Below, piece after piece: positions 23,036 through 23,908 of a stretch of DNA of 23,908 bases. Positions within the stretch are counted from its first letter, which is position 1. Each line of letters begins with the position of its first letter. Under the pieces are notes generated by a model. The model did no database searches, had not been told where the DNA came from, and saw only the letters and a program-made list of their open reading frames with translations. This stretch comes from Gp7-AA6 sp036001245 (GTDB lineage: Bacteria > Acidobacteriota > Thermoanaerobaculia > UBA5066 > Gp7-AA6): assembly GCA_036001245.1 (NCBI GenBank), contig DASYUL010000099.1, forward strand, positions 1 through 23,908, read 5' to 3'. The position numbers were made by a program, and so were the translations under genes.

Positions 23036-23908
23036 TTACGCCCGGCCGGAGAGCCGGGTTGCGGATTCCTCTTCCGTGAGGAAAGCGATCGCGCGCAGGA
23101 CGACCGCGCGATCGTGAACGATCCGGCGGTGTCCCAGCCCGTTCGTCGTGACGAGCCGGGCCCCCGGCCACGCGGCGGCGATCGAGACGCCGTCGGCGAG
23201 CGGCACGTCCCGGTCGTCCGAGTCATGGATGACGAGCAGGGGAGCGGCGAGCGTCGCCGCCGCGGCGAGCACGTCGAAGTCCTTCCAGAGGAATCCGAAG
23301 CGCCGCTCGAGACCCTGCTTCATGCGCGAGACGACGTCGTCGGTCAGACCGAGCACGGACGCGAACCGCTCGCTGTATCCGGCGGGGTCGGCGGCCGGCG
23401 CGAGGAAGACCGCCCGCTTGACGTCGAGGCCGCGGGCCATCGCGAGCGTCGTGGCGGCGCCGCCCATCGAGTGGGCAACGACCGCGTGCAGGGGACCCAG
23501 ACGCTCCCCGATCTCCCGGATCGCCGCGACGAACTGCGGCAGCGACGAAAGCCGTCCCCCGGAAGCGCCGTGGCCGGGCGCGTCGAACGCTACGACCGAG
23601 AAACCCGCGCGGGTCAGTGGCGCGACGAAATCGCCCAGCCGCGCCCCGCGGCTTCCCCAGCCGTGGACGAGCAGAGCCGTCGGACCCTTGCCCCACCTCC
23701 AGACCGCGAGCCGGCGGCCGTCCAGCCGGAGGTCGACGCGCTGGCCCGAATCGAACGCGGAGCGCGGCAGATCGGAACGGCGACGACCCGGCGGCCTGCG
23801 AAAGAGGACCGTCGCAATGCGCGCGGCGGTGCCGGGGGAGACACGGGACAGACCCGACAGGACTCCGCGGGTCGCGGCAAAGCGAACGCTCGTGCTTTTT
23901 GGGGGATA
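23036..23908 (-). CDS. Alpha/beta hydrolase, 5' end beyond the window
   Basis: The minus-strand frame ending in TAA at 23036 is open to the window edge (291 codons including the stop), so the start is outside. From the edge it reads VRFAATRGVLSGLSR, then a basic segment, then the hydrolase core: TALLVHGWGSRG (oxyanion HGW), VVAFDAPGHGASGG, the nucleophile elbow VAHSMGGA, VIHDSDDRDVP (Asp of the triad) and NGLGHRRI (His). It is a predicted serine hydrolase of esterase/lipase type with unknown substrate, probably cytosolic or membrane-associated. An internal Met at 23467 lies in the nucleophile elbow and cannot be the start. Confidence 0.9.
   Translation of the reverse strand, partial: YPPKSTSVRFAATRGVLSGLSRVSPGTAARIATVLFRRPPGRRRSDLPRSAFDSGQRVDLRLDGRRLAVWRWGKGPTALLVHGWGSRGARLGDFVAPLTRAGFSVVAFDAPGHGASGGRLSSLPQFVAAIREIGERLGPLHAVVAHSMGGAATTLAMARGLDVKRAVFLAPAADPAGYSERFASVLGLTDDVVSRMKQGLERRFGFLWKDFDVLAAAATLAAPLLVIHDSDDRDVPLADGVSIAAAWPGARLVTTNGLGHRRIVHDRAVVLRAIAFLTEEESATRLSGRA

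Overview
This is a GC-rich (roughly two-thirds G+C by eye), densely packed bacterial chromosomal segment with short intergenic gaps, several GTG/TTG starts and many 1-8 nt gene overlaps. The mix of genes (Thermotoga/archaeal-type S-adenosylhomocysteine hydrolases, a CBM9/DUF5916 outer-membrane protein, ELWxxDGT-repeat protein, MacB-type export operon, CHRD lipoprotein) suggests an Acidobacteriota-like organism, perhaps Thermoanaerobaculia. That placement is inference; no rRNA or tRNA was seen.

Layout. 1-353: start of an unrecognised secreted protein (minus strand, cut by the window edge). 388-490: palindromic intergenic repeat. 524-5134 (plus): two translationally coupled SAH-hydrolase paralogs, a CHRD lipoprotein, and an MtaD/DadD-type amidohydrolase whose reading frame continues upstream into a Phd/YefM-type antitoxin module. 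5134-5235: repeat element. 5198-6766 (minus): NCS2/AzgA-like nucleobase permease. 6813-7820 (plus): DUF72 protein with a beta-clamp-like motif. 7804-7865: second palindromic element. 7889-10144 (minus): DUF5916 outer-membrane protein. 10338-10562: small His/Lys-rich secreted protein followed by a good terminator. 10634-15087 (minus): four-gene MacB-type operon (adaptor, ATPase, two permeases). 15223-19833 (plus): ELWxxDGT-repeat protein, Nudix hydrolase and membrane SpoIIE-type phosphatase. 19856-23908 (minus): four-TM protein, MATE transporter, Cys/Met-metabolism PLP enzyme and an alpha/beta hydrolase cut by the window edge.

The most interesting unit is 524-5134. Both SAH-hydrolase paralogs keep the NAD-binding core and the Lys/Asp/Asn catalytic cluster. 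Both lack the His of the NxGH motif, and the second copy has also lost the active-site His55, Glu156 and STQD equivalents (human numbering). With a SAH/5'-deoxyadenosine-type deaminase in the same direction, this fits a deaminate-first route, SAH to S-inosylhomocysteine to inosine plus homocysteine, as known for Methanocaldococcus DadD/SIHH. It could involve a specialised or hetero-oligomeric hydrolase. The nearby nucleobase permease and the more distant PLP enzyme would fit purine and homocysteine handling.

A second theme is repeat elements at gene ends. Two palindromic elements sharing TGACCCCA supply or abut the stop codons of three genes. Four-copy heptamer tandem repeats lie inside the 5' ends of two coding regions. 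The MATE gene appears to lack any ATG/GTG/TTG codon at its expected N-terminus.
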